From the NCBI GenBank assembly GCA_010279815.1, contig QEOQ01000670.1:472538-536537 (forward strand): a DNA stretch of 64,000 bases, read 5' to 3'. The notes beneath the pieces are model-generated. The model saw only the letters and a list, made by a program, of their open reading frames with translations. It searched no databases and was not told the origin of the DNA. Shown here in pieces: positions 12,301-24,200 of this stretch. How positions within the stretch are numbered: position 1 is the stretch's first letter; every line of letters begins with the position of its first letter. The position numbers and the translations under genes are program-made. The stretch is from Brachionus plicatilis (lineage: Eukaryota > Rotifera > Eurotatoria > Ploima > Brachionidae).

Positions 12301-12475
12301 ATACCAATTGAAAGCCAACAACAAAAATATGAGAAATAAAAAATAAAAGAGTCAAAATTTTTTAATTACCAATTTGTTTTGTGTCCACTTTGAAATTGTA
12401 GTCTATTGTTCGGTGCCATGCATTTACATTATTTAAAATTTTGACAAAAAATATAAATTTAATAAAAAAAATCAT
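9374..12475 (-). CDS. Transmembrane semaphorin
   Basis: A guidance/cell-signalling ligand of the semaphorin family. Eight exons on the minus strand: 12475-12370, 12214-12094, 12032-11987, about 11932-11864, about 11811-11700, about 11656-11409, 11228-10929 and 10866-9374. The start ATG (12473-12475) opens a hydrophobic signal peptide (MIFFIKFIFFVKILNNVNA). Sema-domain landmarks follow in order: IFIGAR, the CSTNALNPKC block, DRITTNVDDNTWLN, VFFIFNEE, QICQICQNDRG, LKSKLSC, SAICKFDMDQI, and PNPRPSQCPN. A PSI-like segment has CDQSLFPYCQW. One transmembrane helix (INIYLFILLVFLFILMIIF) is followed by about 150 Ser-rich cytoplasmic residues. No Ig or thrombospondin repeat is visible. Total about 830 residues. 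The single-pass form without Ig resembles invertebrate class 1, but the class is inferred. Confidence 0.9.
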
Positions 12476-14559
12476 CTAAATTTAGTTAAAAAATTGAAAA
12501 ATTTGAAATGATTGCAAAAAGGTGCTTTGGGCAAATCGAAGCCGAGCAGACTTTGAATAAACAACGCAATTGCTAGAAAAGAATGTGCTATTGTAGATTG
12601 CTACAATTTATTGTTTTAAGCCGTAAAAAAAATAATTAAAACAATTCTGAGAACCTAAAGAGCCGAAAGAAAAACAAAAAAATTAGAATAAAAACAAAAA
12701 GTGCGGCCATCTTGAGACTAGACTCAAAAACGTTTCAGATAAATGACTGAGAATTGGTTCAAAGCGGAAATTGTTAAACTCAGGTCAGGATTCAACAAAA
12801 AAATTACTTTTTAACAACAACTTTAAATAAAATCTCACAAATTAAGAGCTTTTTTATTGTACAAATTCTCAAATTTAAATTAAAATTCTTTTTTTTATGA
12901 GACTAAATTTGATATACCTGTAATTCGAATTTTTAAAAGCCTCTACAATGGATTAACACACTTGATAATATTTGTTTATAATTTGAAAAAAAAAACAACA
13001 AAAAAAATTGCTCGAATATACTTTCTATTTGCTATATGTGCGATAAATAGTGAACTAGTGCCGCGTGTGTGCCTAATCTTGATCCTTAGCTAATTGTATA
13101 AAATTTCTCAAATTGTCCTACATGCCAAATCCCACCAAATTTTGTCCAAAAAAAAAGCGATTAAAGTGTGCCTCGAATATCTAAATCCTTTAATAAGTTT
13201 AAATTGTTAAGAACATAAAATGTCCACTTGGCGAATTTATTGTTTTTACAATATTTCACTAAATTTAAATTAAAGAGTCCTAATTTTATGACCTTTATGT
13301 TTTTTTTATTTAAATTAGCAAAAAAAAACGTTTATCTAACCCTAAATTTATTAGTAGGCAAATTTTGAATAATTCTTACACCCGAGTGAACAATTTATCA
13401 TTTCTTGTCCATTAGGCCTTATTGTTGGTCGAATTAAAAATTTAAATAATAAATATTTATTAAGAAAAAAATTAAGCAATCTGAGTATTAAATAATGATT
13501 GATTTTTGGCAAAAGATTAATCAATTTAAATGTTAGACTTAAGCTTTAAATGACACGGATTTGGCTTCTTTGTTTATTTTTCTTATTAGACTGGCTAATA
13601 GCTCTAAAATTAAATTTTTTCTTTTTATTTAACAAAATTACAAAAGTAAAATAATTTAGCATTCTTTTGATTTTATATTTTTTAAAATAGCTGCCGGCTT
13701 GCGTAATCGTTTATTCCTTGCCCGGAATCAGAACAGAACACCACTCTTTTTGAAGCTAGAACATGATCGTACATATTTTAATCTAGAATATGGAAATTTC
13801 CTGCGTATCTTAAGTGCAGGTGTTGTGCTACCAATGGTCTGAATTTAAATTGATGAACAAATTGATGATTAAGAAGCCTCGGAAAAACTATTGTTCATTT
13901 TAGGCTGAGAAATGGTGAATGGCCGGGATTAGAAAAATTCGATAAACATAGATACATATTAATTGTAAATAGCTTGAGAGCCGAATTTTGGCTTTATCTG
14001 CTAGAACAAATTTAGTGGAATTTGTATTCGAAAACTAATTTAAAACAAATTCAAAACAAAAAACAAATTTTGAGGTCAGATAATTACAAACAAATATTGG
14101 TCGATGCTGTTTGGCGCACATATTCCTGTAAATGATCTCATTAATCCTTGGAAATTGTGTTTTGTATGCTTGTCATCAATTTTGGCTCTGTTGACAAGCA
14201 CTGGTCAAATATTTGAAAAATTTATCATCTCAAAAAATGATTAGCATTCGAAAAGTTAAATTTCACAGCAGCTTAAGGAAATTATTGAATTTCATTTATT
14301 TTAGAATAAAATTTTAGACTAATTTGGGACTCATTCAAGTATGAATTTAGATTTTCTTCTCGTATCTTTACTCTTCCTATCGGTGCTTGAAGGTATGAGC
14401 GTTTAACCCAGAAAAGAAGAGAAATAAAAACCATAAAATACATTTAAATTGTTTTAATTGAGATCTTTCAAGATCAAATTGGTCTAAATTGAATGCCTAA
14501 GAATAGCTTAGCTAAATTTGCCTCAACACTTAACAGGGTCAAATTAACTGTAAATTCCT
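12476..14559. other. Long gene-poor stretch upstream of the semaphorin
   Basis: Bases 12476-12720 are probably semaphorin 5' leader. They include a short ATG frame at 12712 (MAALFVFILIF) ending after about 23 codons, which could be an upstream ORF. The rest is AT-rich with no supportable gene. Slightly richer sequence at 13690-13960 and 14100-14200 has no open frame that I recognise. Confidence 0.4.
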
Positions 14560-15330
14560 ATTTACGCTTTAATTACACTCTTTAATATTTTATATTTTTA
14601 ATTACAACTATCAACGCTTTTTAACTAATTCTAGTCTACTAATAACACATATCATCAGTTGTCAATATTAAACAATAATTTTAGAATTTATTCTCTCATT
14701 TTTCTTCATTAAAATTTTTGATTTTTTTTTGAAAATAAAACTTGTTTTTTTTTTATCCAATATATAAAAATTTTAAAAATAAATTTATTAATATATTTAG
14801 ATTACTACTATTAACGCATTTGGATTAATTCTAGTCCACTAATTACACATATTATCAGTTTTAAATACAAATAATTCTAAAATTGATCATCTCATTTTTT
14901 TATTTAATTTTTTTAAAATTTTTTTATTCTTTTTTAAACTTAATTTAATAATTTTCTTTCTAAAAAAAAATAAAATAATTTTTATTAATTACAATGCTAG
15001 TCTCAATTTCTAATTTTATTAGATTACAGTCATTAACGCTTTTTAAACAGTTTGATATTAAACAATATTTAAATTTTTTTATTTTAAAAAATTTGATTTT
15101 TTTTGAAAATAAAACCAATTTTTTAATCTAATTTCTTTTTTTTCTCAAAAAAAATTAATATTTAAAGTTACAGAATATGTTACTAGCATTAATAAATATT
15201 TTTTAAATTACCACATTCAGCCGTTTCAAAATAATTACACATATAACCAATTTCTGGTTTTATTCGTTTTTTCCTAAAAAAAAATCATCATTTTTTGGAT
15301 AATTAAATGCCACTAATTATCAATATCAAA
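14560..15330. repeat. Degenerate tandem repeat, ~210-220 bp period
   Basis: At least three diverged copies can be lined up. The cores read ATCAACGCTTTTTAACTAATTCTAGTC at 14609, ATTAACGCATTTGGATTAATTCTAG at 14811 and ATTAACGCTTTTTAAACAGTT at 15032, each followed by TAATTACACATAT-like and GAAAATAAAAC-like blocks. No coding frame. It is probably an old satellite or a duplicated transposon end. From 15331 to 16792 I see nothing beyond AT-rich sequence and the likely DUS4L 3' UTR. Confidence 0.5.
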
Positions 15331-16792
15331 AAAATCTTTTAATTTTTTATAAATATGATTTTTTTGAGAAAAAAACTTTTTGTATCTAAAATTAAAAGAA
15401 AAATTAATATTTAAAGTTGTACGTTAAAAATATCTTGAATTAATTTACTTTTTTATTTTTTATTTTACATCGCCTCCTTGAAATAGAATAAAAATAATAA
15501 AAAAATTTGTTGAATAATAAAATCTCTTTAGAATAAAATTCCGCTCAAGTGCTTTTTACTTAAATCTTGCCGAGAAAAACTTTCCGCATCAAACAATTAT
15601 TCAAGTGTTCTATGCAATTTACATCCCAAATTGTGATCACTCAGCCTGAAAAGAATAAAAATCTTTTGACTTTGATACCTGAATGAATTTTTGATTAAAA
15701 CTTGAATTGGTAGTCTTTGCCTCAGTGCTGAATAAAAATGGCACTAATGACCCTTCAATAGACGCGTGCCTGTCTCGCCTAATCTCGGCTTAAAAAAACT
15801 TGCTAGAAGTGAGAGTTACGTGTTTTTTAATTTAGGTTATTATTTGTAAAGACAACCAAGAGTTAAATCCATTATGACAAAAAAAACTTTATTAATCAAA
15901 ATCCATTTAGAAGTGTTCGAATTGAATTGAAATTCTAATAAACAAAGCCAAATATTTGCCAAGTTTATTCTAATGGAAAAGAATAACGAAATAAAAGAAA
16001 TTATGTTATTAATGTTTCTTTTTTGTGACTTGATTTTATCAATAGATAAACTAGAGAAAAATCACGTAAACTTTATAAAATCACATTTTCATGCTATTTA
16101 CTCTGAGCGTTGAATAATGTAACTTTCCGTTTGCTTTCACTTTATGAGGTTCAGTCAAGCGAAACACACGATTAAAAATAACTTAGCTGCACAAGACTGC
16201 GGCAAACAATAGAACAAAACAAAAAAAAATTTTGCTTTTTATTTTTATCTAAATCGATCTTAAATCGATAGATAAAGTACAAAAATCGAATTTAGTTTTA
16301 ATGCATACAAACGCCTTGAAAATCAATTTAAATTTTTAAATCTCAACTTAAACAAAATCTCTAATCAAAAAGGTTAATCTGAACACAAATTTAGAGAACA
16401 TTCAATTTGTCTGATAAACTTTTTTCGAGGACAGAATTTTGTTTTTGTTGTCCCAAAACAAGAACTTTTACATAATTAGCCAACTAATAGGAAAATTAAA
16501 TTTTTAATTTACTATTAATTTAAATTAATAAAATGTTTGAAAAAATTTTTTTTTTGTCACCAAAACAAAATTAGTTTGCCTGGCCAATTAATTTTGTTTG
16601 CCGAGATCAGTTTTGCCATTTGACTCCCGAACAACAAATAATCAGACTGTTATGAATCAGGCTCGAAATTTGCGCATTCTTTTCAATTCTTATTCGGAAA
16701 TTTAATCCGATTCACCAAATCACTTAAAATTCTTTTTTTTATTCACTTAATACTATGCAAATAGTTTTTAAAAAATAGAGACCATTTTTTTA

Positions 16793-18425
16793 TTAGGTTT
16801 CTTTTAAAAATATGTTCTCATTTAGAAAGTCTAAAACAGAGCTGGTGCTAATTAGCGAGTTGAAAAATCTTCTTTCGCTTTTAATTAGGTTGTTCTGCAG
16901 CATTTGGGCAAGAACCTGATGAAAGTATTGAAACGGGGTACCATATCTCATGGAAATGTCGACCCAATCTTTGACACATTCGAGCGGAGTGCTCGCGTGG
17001 CCAGCGAACAGAGCCGGGTTTTCAAGAAGTCCGCGCGCGCACATCACGCCGCGCACATTTGCTTGCTTGGACATGTGCTCACACTCTTCCAGAGAAAACA
17101 AGTCCCCATTGGCCACTACAGGCATTTGCTTGGCATTTTCAGCCACTAATACCAATTGGTCCAAATGAATGGGCTCATGACGCTCGTATTTGGTACGAGC
17201 ATGCACTGTCAGGTAGCTACAACCGGCCGACTCGAGCTGACGGCATAAATCAATTGTCTTGCTTTAATAATTAAAAATTTTGATTAATAAAATTGAAAAA
17301 AATTAAAGATTTAAATTTAGAGAAAAAAAAATAATTTTTTTCTGACAAATGATTTTAATTAAAAAGTTTTATTTAAAAAAAAATTTTTTTTCACCCCAAA
17401 ATTGATTTTAGATATCAATACAAAAACAAATATGAATTATTTTTTAAAAAATAAATTTTTTTTTTCTGAATATTGATTTTAGAGTAATAAGTGTTAATTA
17501 TTTTTATAATATTAAATAATTTTTTCTTCCAAAAATTGATCTTAAGTAACAAATATTAATTATTTTTTTGCTACAAATTAATGTAAAGTTGTATCTTGCC
17601 GAGCTAAATTTCGATTTAAATTTTTCTATTGTACAATTAAGTTCCAAATCGAAAATTTTTTTTTTATCAAGAGGAAATAAATTTTCAAGTCAAGAGAACT
17701 AATTGCTATTTAATTGAACACTTAAAACCTGAAACCAAGTCAACTGAAAAATATGCAATATTACCCACAACTTAAGAGCTCTTAAGCTCTATGAATTAAT
17801 TTTAAATATTTGTTCAGAATATTTATTTAAAGCTCATTAAATAAAATAAATAAAACCAGCCGCTTTTTTAAAAAAATATTTACCTTAAATTTTCGTGTAA
17901 GCGTATTTTAACTGCAACTGTAAAATCTTTGTCATAATTTAGGCGTTTTCTAGTTTCTTTGACCATTTCACAGACCATGTCATTTTTGTCAATGAGGCCG
18001 GCACCTACACCTTCTTGTATAGCCCATTTTTGCGGACATCCGCAGTTCAGCTCAACGCCATCAGCACAATTTCGGACAAACTGGGCTGAAGTGGCCAATT
18101 CGTTTGGGTTTTTGGCGGCAAATTGGACTATTAAGGGTCGATCAGTTTCGTTAGTTGTGAATTCATTGTCTCTGGCCTTCTGAGAACGCACAAACGAATC
18201 GGACATTATCATCGGCGTATAGGCCAGATCGCAGTCGTATTTTCTGATCAACTCTCTAAATTGTAGTCTTTTGAAATTTAAATTTTAAATTTACATTTAA
18301 TTTATATTTCGAGATTACTTTGTATAGCGAACCATTGGCGCACACAGTTTGACCATTTCACTTGATTCAAAAAGTTCAAGTGGTTTTTTATATTCAAATT
18401 TTTTTATTTCACAGTTTTTAGTCAT
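16793..18425 (-). CDS. DUS4L: tRNA-dihydrouridine synthase, DUS4L type
   Basis: FMN enzyme that reduces specific uridines to dihydrouridine in the tRNA D-loop. Three exons: 18425-18319, 18267-17884 and 17261-16793, the second intron being 622 bp. The start ATG is at 18423-18425 (MTKNCEIKKFEYKKP). Family motifs in order: LCAPMVRYTK, DLAYTPMIMSDSFV, RPLIVQFAAKNP, the catalytic-cysteine loop VELNCGCPQKWA, VAVKIRLHENL, YLTVHARTKYERH, VVANGDLFSLEECE, VMCARGLLENPALFAG, and the C-terminal FNSLISTSSVLDFL. Length (about 320 residues) fits the DUS4L subfamily, and CGCPQKWA is the subfamily form of the active site. The start lies 117 bp downstream of the mtSSB stop on the same strand. Confidence 0.93.
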
Positions 18426-18542
18426 ATTCTAAATTATTCAAATTAATTTTTTTGTTTAAATTATACTCAAATTGTGTTTCAAAACAATTTAATAATAAAA
18501 AGAAAAATGAATATACTTTTTTGTTTAAATAAATTTTTTTTA

Positions 18543-19025
18543 TTAATTTTCATTGAATTTTTGCAAAAAAATGAAGTCATCAGCTACAATATTAGTTATT
18601 AGTCTGGGCTCACCGCTTTTGTTTTTTACCAAGTCATAGTGTAGACGTCCCGTAATGTGCAAACGATCGCCTTGGCTAACTTTGTCCAAAGCATATTCTT
18701 GTAATCTGGGCGAAATTAAAGTAATTCGGTGCCAATCGGTTCTAAATTTTGCTTCTCCATCTTCATTCATGCCCTGGTACTCATTGGTGGCCATGGAAAA
18801 TAGAACAACTCTTTTAAACTTTTTGTTTGGTTCATTTTTTTCACTTTGACCCGCCACTTTTGGGTTATGACCGACACGGCCGATTATTTGGACCAAATTT
18901 AATGTTCTCTCTCTACTTATTTGCTGGAATTTTTCATCAACTTTATTTTCCTCGTTTTTGACATTGGAGCTGACCGAAAATGATCTGACTAATGAATTAT
19001 TTAATAATATACGTTTTAGATTCAT
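18543..19025 (-). CDS. SSBP1: Mitochondrial single-stranded DNA-binding protein
   Basis: Binds single-stranded mitochondrial DNA during replication. Single exon, 160 residues. The first ~25 residues are basic and hydroxylated without acids (MNLKRILLNNSLVRSFSVSS), a mitochondrial presequence. The OB fold follows: LVQIIGRVGHNPKV, VVLFSMATNEY, the conserved TDWHRITLISPRLQEYA, VSQGDRLHITGRLHY and the last strand ADDFIFLQKF. Length and ending match animal mtSSB, which lacks the acidic tail of bacterial SSB. The gene is intronless although its neighbours have introns, but at this size that is unremarkable. Confidence 0.94.
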   Translation of the reverse strand: MNLKRILLNNSLVRSFSVSSNVKNEENKVDEKFQQISRERTLNLVQIIGRVGHNPKVAGQSEKNEPNKKFKRVVLFSMATNEYQGMNEDGEAKFRTDWHRITLISPRLQEYALDKVSQGDRLHITGRLHYDLVKNKSGEPRLITNIVADDFIFLQKFNEN

Positions 19026-19157
19026 TATCTAAAGCTGTTTCAAAGAGTTAATCTGGTAGAAAATTTAAGCAATATCTTGTTAAGTCAAATAACCATAAAT
19101 GATGAATTGTAAAAACATCTCTAAGACATAAAGTTTTCAAATAATTTCAATTAACTG

Positions 19158-20575
19158 TCTAGATTTTTAATTGATTTTTTACGGTGACTTACCACCTAAG
19201 ACTTGAAGCTAAAATATTTTTAATTAAATTATTTTTTTCTGACATAATTTTTAAGTACATATTTACTTCGAAATAATTATTTTTTCATTAATTCAATATT
19301 ATAAAAATATGAAATTTATTCAGTACTGATTAATAATTTATTTCTTTTAAATAGTTTTTTTGGACTTTGAATAGACTCAATTAATTGAATATTAGATGAT
19401 TAAGTTATATTTTTATTAATGATTTCGTAGTAAATCGCTATAATTTATTGTCAAAAATAATTTAAAAGATTTTTTAAATTTTGTATAAATAACATTATTT
19501 GATTAGTTATATGCTTCAGAAGGAGCGAAAGGGAAAAAAATAATTTGATAATATTTATTTAATTAAAAGAATACCAGGCATAAAAAACTAAGATATTTAA
19601 AATTTTCTTTTGTTAGCCTCAAAGAACCTAAGAAAATCCACTTGTTTTTGTATTACTAAGATTTTTAATTAATTGAATATTTACGGTGGCTTGCCACTTA
19701 AGACTAGAAGCTAAAATATTTTTAAATCAAATTATTTTTTCTGTCATAATTTTTAAGTACATATTTACTTCGAAATAATTATTTTTTTATTCATTCATTA
19801 TAAATATGAAGTTTATTCAGTACTGATTAATAATTTATTTTCAGTAAATAGGTTTTTTGGGCTTAAAATAGACTCAATAAATTGAATATTTAATGATTAG
19901 ATTAGAATTTATTCATGATTTAGTATATCTTAGAAAATTACAATAGCTTATTATTAAAGATTTTTTTAATTAAAAAAATTTTATTTTTGATGAAATAAAA
20001 TAAAATAAAATAAAATTTTTTTTAATTAAAAAAAATTTTGGGGCTGTGAAGTTCATTTCAATTCGATCGTTTCAATTCAGAAAAATTTGAATAACTTTTT
20101 TACAATAAGGAATAATTTAGTTCTGTAAAATGCTTAATGTTTAAGCAACTTTGCTTAATCCGAAAATATATGTCTGCAAAAACTATGCAAAGTAAGTGCA
20201 CAATTGATTTGAATACTTTTTAATGGTGTGCAAAATGCATAAAATTGCAGAGTATTTTGCAGACTTATTTTACTGAATTAAGCAAATTTGCTTAAAATTG
20301 AGCATTTTACAGAACTAAATTATCTCTTTTAGTAAAAAAGTTATTCAAGTTTTTCTGAATTGAAACGATCGAATTGAAACCAACTTCACAACCCCAAAAA
20401 TTTTATTTTTGATAATAAATTGGTTTTAAATATTTTATAAATAACATCATTTGATAAGATATTCTAATCAAAATAAATAACGAATGCAAAACTAAGATAT
20501 TTGCGGTGAAATATTCAAAATATTTCCTCTGTTTGACTGAAAGAACCTAAGAAAAATCGCTTGTTCTATTTAATG
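19158..20575. repeat. Tandem duplication of ~500 bp, second copy interrupted
   Basis: Copy 1 runs from about 19158 to 19660 and copy 2 from about 19660 to 20575. Matching blocks include ACGGTGACTTACCACC with ACGGTGGCTTGCCACT, TACATATTTACTTCGAAATA in both, TTCAGTACTGATTAATAATT in both, TATAAATAACATTATTTGAT with TATAAATAACATCATTTGAT, and GAACCTAAGAAAATCC with GAACCTAAGAAAAATC. Copy 2 is longer because a 356-bp foldback element lies inside it. No coding frame is shared by the copies. Confidence 0.8.
20040..20395. mobile_element. 356-bp foldback element (MITE)
   Basis: Almost fully palindromic. Arms of about 125 bp match closely, starting GGGGCTGTGAAGTT on the left and ending AACTTCACAACCCC on the right, with weaker symmetry up to ~160 bp. 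It is flanked by AAAAATTTT (20031-20039 and 20396-20404), a possible 9-bp target duplication, although that sequence is nearly its own complement and weak evidence alone. The uninterrupted first copy of the host duplication near 19470-19490 serves as an empty-site reference. No open frame, so it would move only with a partner transposase. Confidence 0.75.
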
Positions 20576-21234
20576 TGATTTTTTATTCGAAAAATCACAA
20601 TCACATACATTTTTTATCATTCTAAAAATGTATTTAAAGAATAGTCTTAGAGAAAAATTTAGAGGCTTTGAAGACAAGAAATAAAGCTTATCTATATTGG
20701 ACTTGATCTTTTGCCATGAAATTCTGCAAAATCCATAAAATAAAGTCTTATCCGAAATGCTCTGTTTTTTGAGAATACTGTTCACATAACATAAGGACTC
20801 AAATAGGTAATTATTTTCAAACTTAAAAAAGGATATTAAACCTCTTAATAAAAATATCTAATCAAAAAGACCATAAAATCCGATTTTATTTTAAAAAATT
20901 TATTATAAAAATAAATTCAATTGCTTAATATATATTTCAAAAAATATAATAAATTTAAAATATTCTCTTATAAAATAGGGAAAAAAAATTAGAACAAAAC
21001 CGAAGACCAAATTGCCGCGAAACAATAGAAAAACAAATTACTTGAATAATTAAGATAATTCTAATATTAAAAAGTTCATTCGCACCTTAAAAAAAAAAAA
21101 AAGAAAAAGCTGTTAATCCAGACAGACTAAACAAAAAATGGAATATCATTATCAAAAGAATAAATTCTCTCTCTCTTTTAAAAATTACAACCCGATTTTT
21201 TGATCAATTAACTATCTATTCATTTAATAATAAA
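20576..21234. other. Spacer downstream of EFR3
   Basis: AT-rich, and includes the likely EFR3 3' UTR. A 71-codon minus-strand frame at 20570-20785 has no protein-like features and begins inside the duplicated repeat, so I do not call it a gene. Confidence 0.4.
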
Positions 21235-24200
21235 TTAATTGATAAACAATTTTGGAAAGTCAATATCGCCCAGAGCCATGGACTTATTCTGGCCAAAATT
21301 TTCCTTGTTCAAATGTGACTGAACGCTGGCATTGGTGCTCAAGCTGCTCACACTGGCATTGGACTTGTTAGCATCCCAATAGGCGTCACAAATGGCGCCA
21401 TTTCTCAAGTCCTTGGACACATGGTCCAACACCTGCTGATACTTTTCGCTGCACACCAAAGTCTGATTAGTCCTGAGCAAATTTTGCTTTAGCTCATCAA
21501 ACGGCATCTGATAAAAATCCCTGATTATCCTTTGGTTCTTTTCCTCCTGGTCCTCGCCGCTCACATTGATGGCGATGCCGGCGCCGCTCACGGGCAGGAT
21601 AGAGCTGCCGGGCCCAATGGTGCTCGAGCCGACCCCCAGTCCACTATTGCTCAGATTGCTGGCGTTCATGTTCGAACCACTGTTGAACAACATGCGCCTT
21701 ATAGTGTCAAAGCTAGTGAGGTCCACGTAGTTGGCTCTGGAAGGGTGCGTGGACGCAATTGTTGTCTGATTGTCGTCGATAAAAAGCCTCATGTTCTCCC
21801 TGAGCCTGGGCTCCAGCTCAAAGCCCTGGTCTATGCTTACTTGGCTGACGCTGTCGTAGGACGTGTCGTCGTCCATCGAGTTCATGTCGATGGAGCGACG
21901 CGGCGTCTGGTTAGCCTGGGATATGCCGCTGTAGCCGCGCAAGTGACCGCGGCTAAAGCCGCCGTCGTCCTCGCACTCGTTCGAGTAGGGGTGGCGGTAG
22001 CGCAGGGCCGAGTGCACACACGCCAATGTCTGCATGTAGGAGGCGGGCAGTGTGAACTCGGCGTCGGTGGCCAGCACACTCGCGGCCACACTGTTCTTGG
22101 CCAGCATTTGCTGCACCCGCTTCTTGTCGAACATCCACGGCGCCAACTTGACGCCCCACTCTATTTCGTTGTCCGTGTGCCGACTAAGCCTGTCTACATA
22201 GGCTCTGTAGTCTTTGGCCGACTCGGCCATGTCTTTCCGCAGCTCGGACTCGATCTCGCTGAACGAGCTCACTTGGGACTGGATGCCCGAGTCGCCGGCC
22301 GAGTCCAGCAAAATGTACTCCGGGTAGACGAACTTGTATAGGTCCTTGCGGCGCCTGAGCGCGCACACTTGGCTCACGTAGTCGTACAAGTCGGCCATGC
22401 AGCTCGCCTTGGCCACCAGGAGAAAAAAGGCGCATACGAACTTGTGCACCGAGCACTGCAGGCCGAACGTAAAGGTGTCCGAGTCGTGGTTGAGCAGCGC
22501 CAGGTCTTGCAGATAGAAGCCGAAGCGCACAAAGTCGGCCAGAAACTCGTGGTCGTTGAAAAAGCCGATGACTATTAGACTGAGGGTGACGTAGGCCGAC
22601 TCGTAGTTCTCTCGCCGGTTGTTGGCTATGAACAAGTACTCGGTGAAGTGGGAGAGAATGGTGCGGCCGTGCTTCCGCATGAACATGGAGTCTTCGCGTG
22701 CCGACCCATTTTTTGTCTTGTCTTTGTCAAGGCTGAGCTGGCTGAGAAAGGTCTGGTTGCGGCTGAGCTTGGCCGTGGACTGTTCATGGTGCTGATGGCT
22801 GTGGTGGTTGAGTGAAAGCGAGCTCTCGGTGAGACTTGTGGTCGATTGGAAATTTTTTTTCAACACTGGCACTAGGCGATAGGTGGCTGGCTTGAGGGCC
22901 TGGATCCTGTCGAGCATGTGGTGCTTGTCGATGAGAAGCTGCAGTATTTGGTTGGCTTTGTTGCGCGACGCATAGTCGTTCACCAGAATGAGCTTGAGAC
23001 TGTCGTCGAGAAATTGTTGACTGCCAAATGCGCCAAACACCTGCACCGGCCTGTACCTGGTGCAAATCTCGTACAAACACTCGTAGTATTTGGCGCGCTT
23101 GCGGCCATTCAACAGCTCAAGTTCGTTCTTGTCCGCTTGACCATTGCCGCTGAGCTCAAAGTAGCTGAATTGTTGGGTGTTGATTTGGCGCGCAAAAAAC
23201 ACCAAAATGTCGTTTTTGGCATAGTCGGGCATGTTCTGGGTGAATTGGCGCATGGCACTTATGATCTCTTTTTGCAGTTTGTTCTCGTCTGTCAAATTGT
23301 CGGCCTTTTTGCTCGACAAATTGTACGCTTTTTCCACACTGATGTTCAAATGCTTGAGCAAATTGTTGAATATGTCGATTATTTGGCTGGTGGTGCCCAC
23401 GGACTGCATGGCGCTTATTTTGGTGCACAAAATGATGGTGCGTATGATGTGGCATTTGAGGAGGGCCTGCGAGTTCCGGTGCGAGTCCAAGTGTTTGAGG
23501 AGCTCGCGGACGACAAACGCGTGCTGTTGCCTCACATTGTAGATGACAATCAAAAAAATGCATCTCACAAATTTTGCCAAGTGCCAGCCGAGCTGGCCAT
23601 TGTCGTCCAGAAAGTCGAGTATGGGCACGACTATTTTGCTGATGGTGGTGTAGTCCGCCTTGGTGCATATGTTCCTGAGCAGGGTTTTGGCTTCGTGCTC
23701 GGGCTCCAGCGCCCCGTCCCCCCTCTTCTCCTCATCTAGACCAATGACCACTTGGTGCTGGTCGGCCGGCGCCGCGTCCACCCGCTCCACACTCTGCCTG
23801 AGCCGGGTGCTCGTGTACAGCTCGCCGTAGATGTACTCGGCGAGCTCTTGCTCGTCCTCGTGGTAGTCGTAGTCGCTGTGGTCGAGCTGGCAGCTGGTCT
23901 TGTGGCGGGCCGTGTAGCGCTCGTGTATTATGAACAAAATGCCCGCTACTATCTTGTCCATGTTGTCCCAGATGTAGCCGGCGCGCAAGTTGTCGTCCGG
24001 CACCAGTCTGTGCACCATGGTGGCCAAACACTGCAATCCACTGGATCTAATCTCGGCGCGCATACTCTCCTCTTTGTGGCTGTTGAAGCACAGCGAGCTG
24101 AATTGGCACACAAATTGGTCAAAGTTCAAATTGTAGTTGGACAAGTTGGAAGACTCTTTTTCGCAGAATGTCTGAAAGAGGCCCGCTGCTTTTTTCTGGT

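Noticed and set aside
20570..20785. 71-codon minus-strand ORF as a gene
   Set aside because: Low-complexity translation with no hallmark, partly inside a duplicated repeat.
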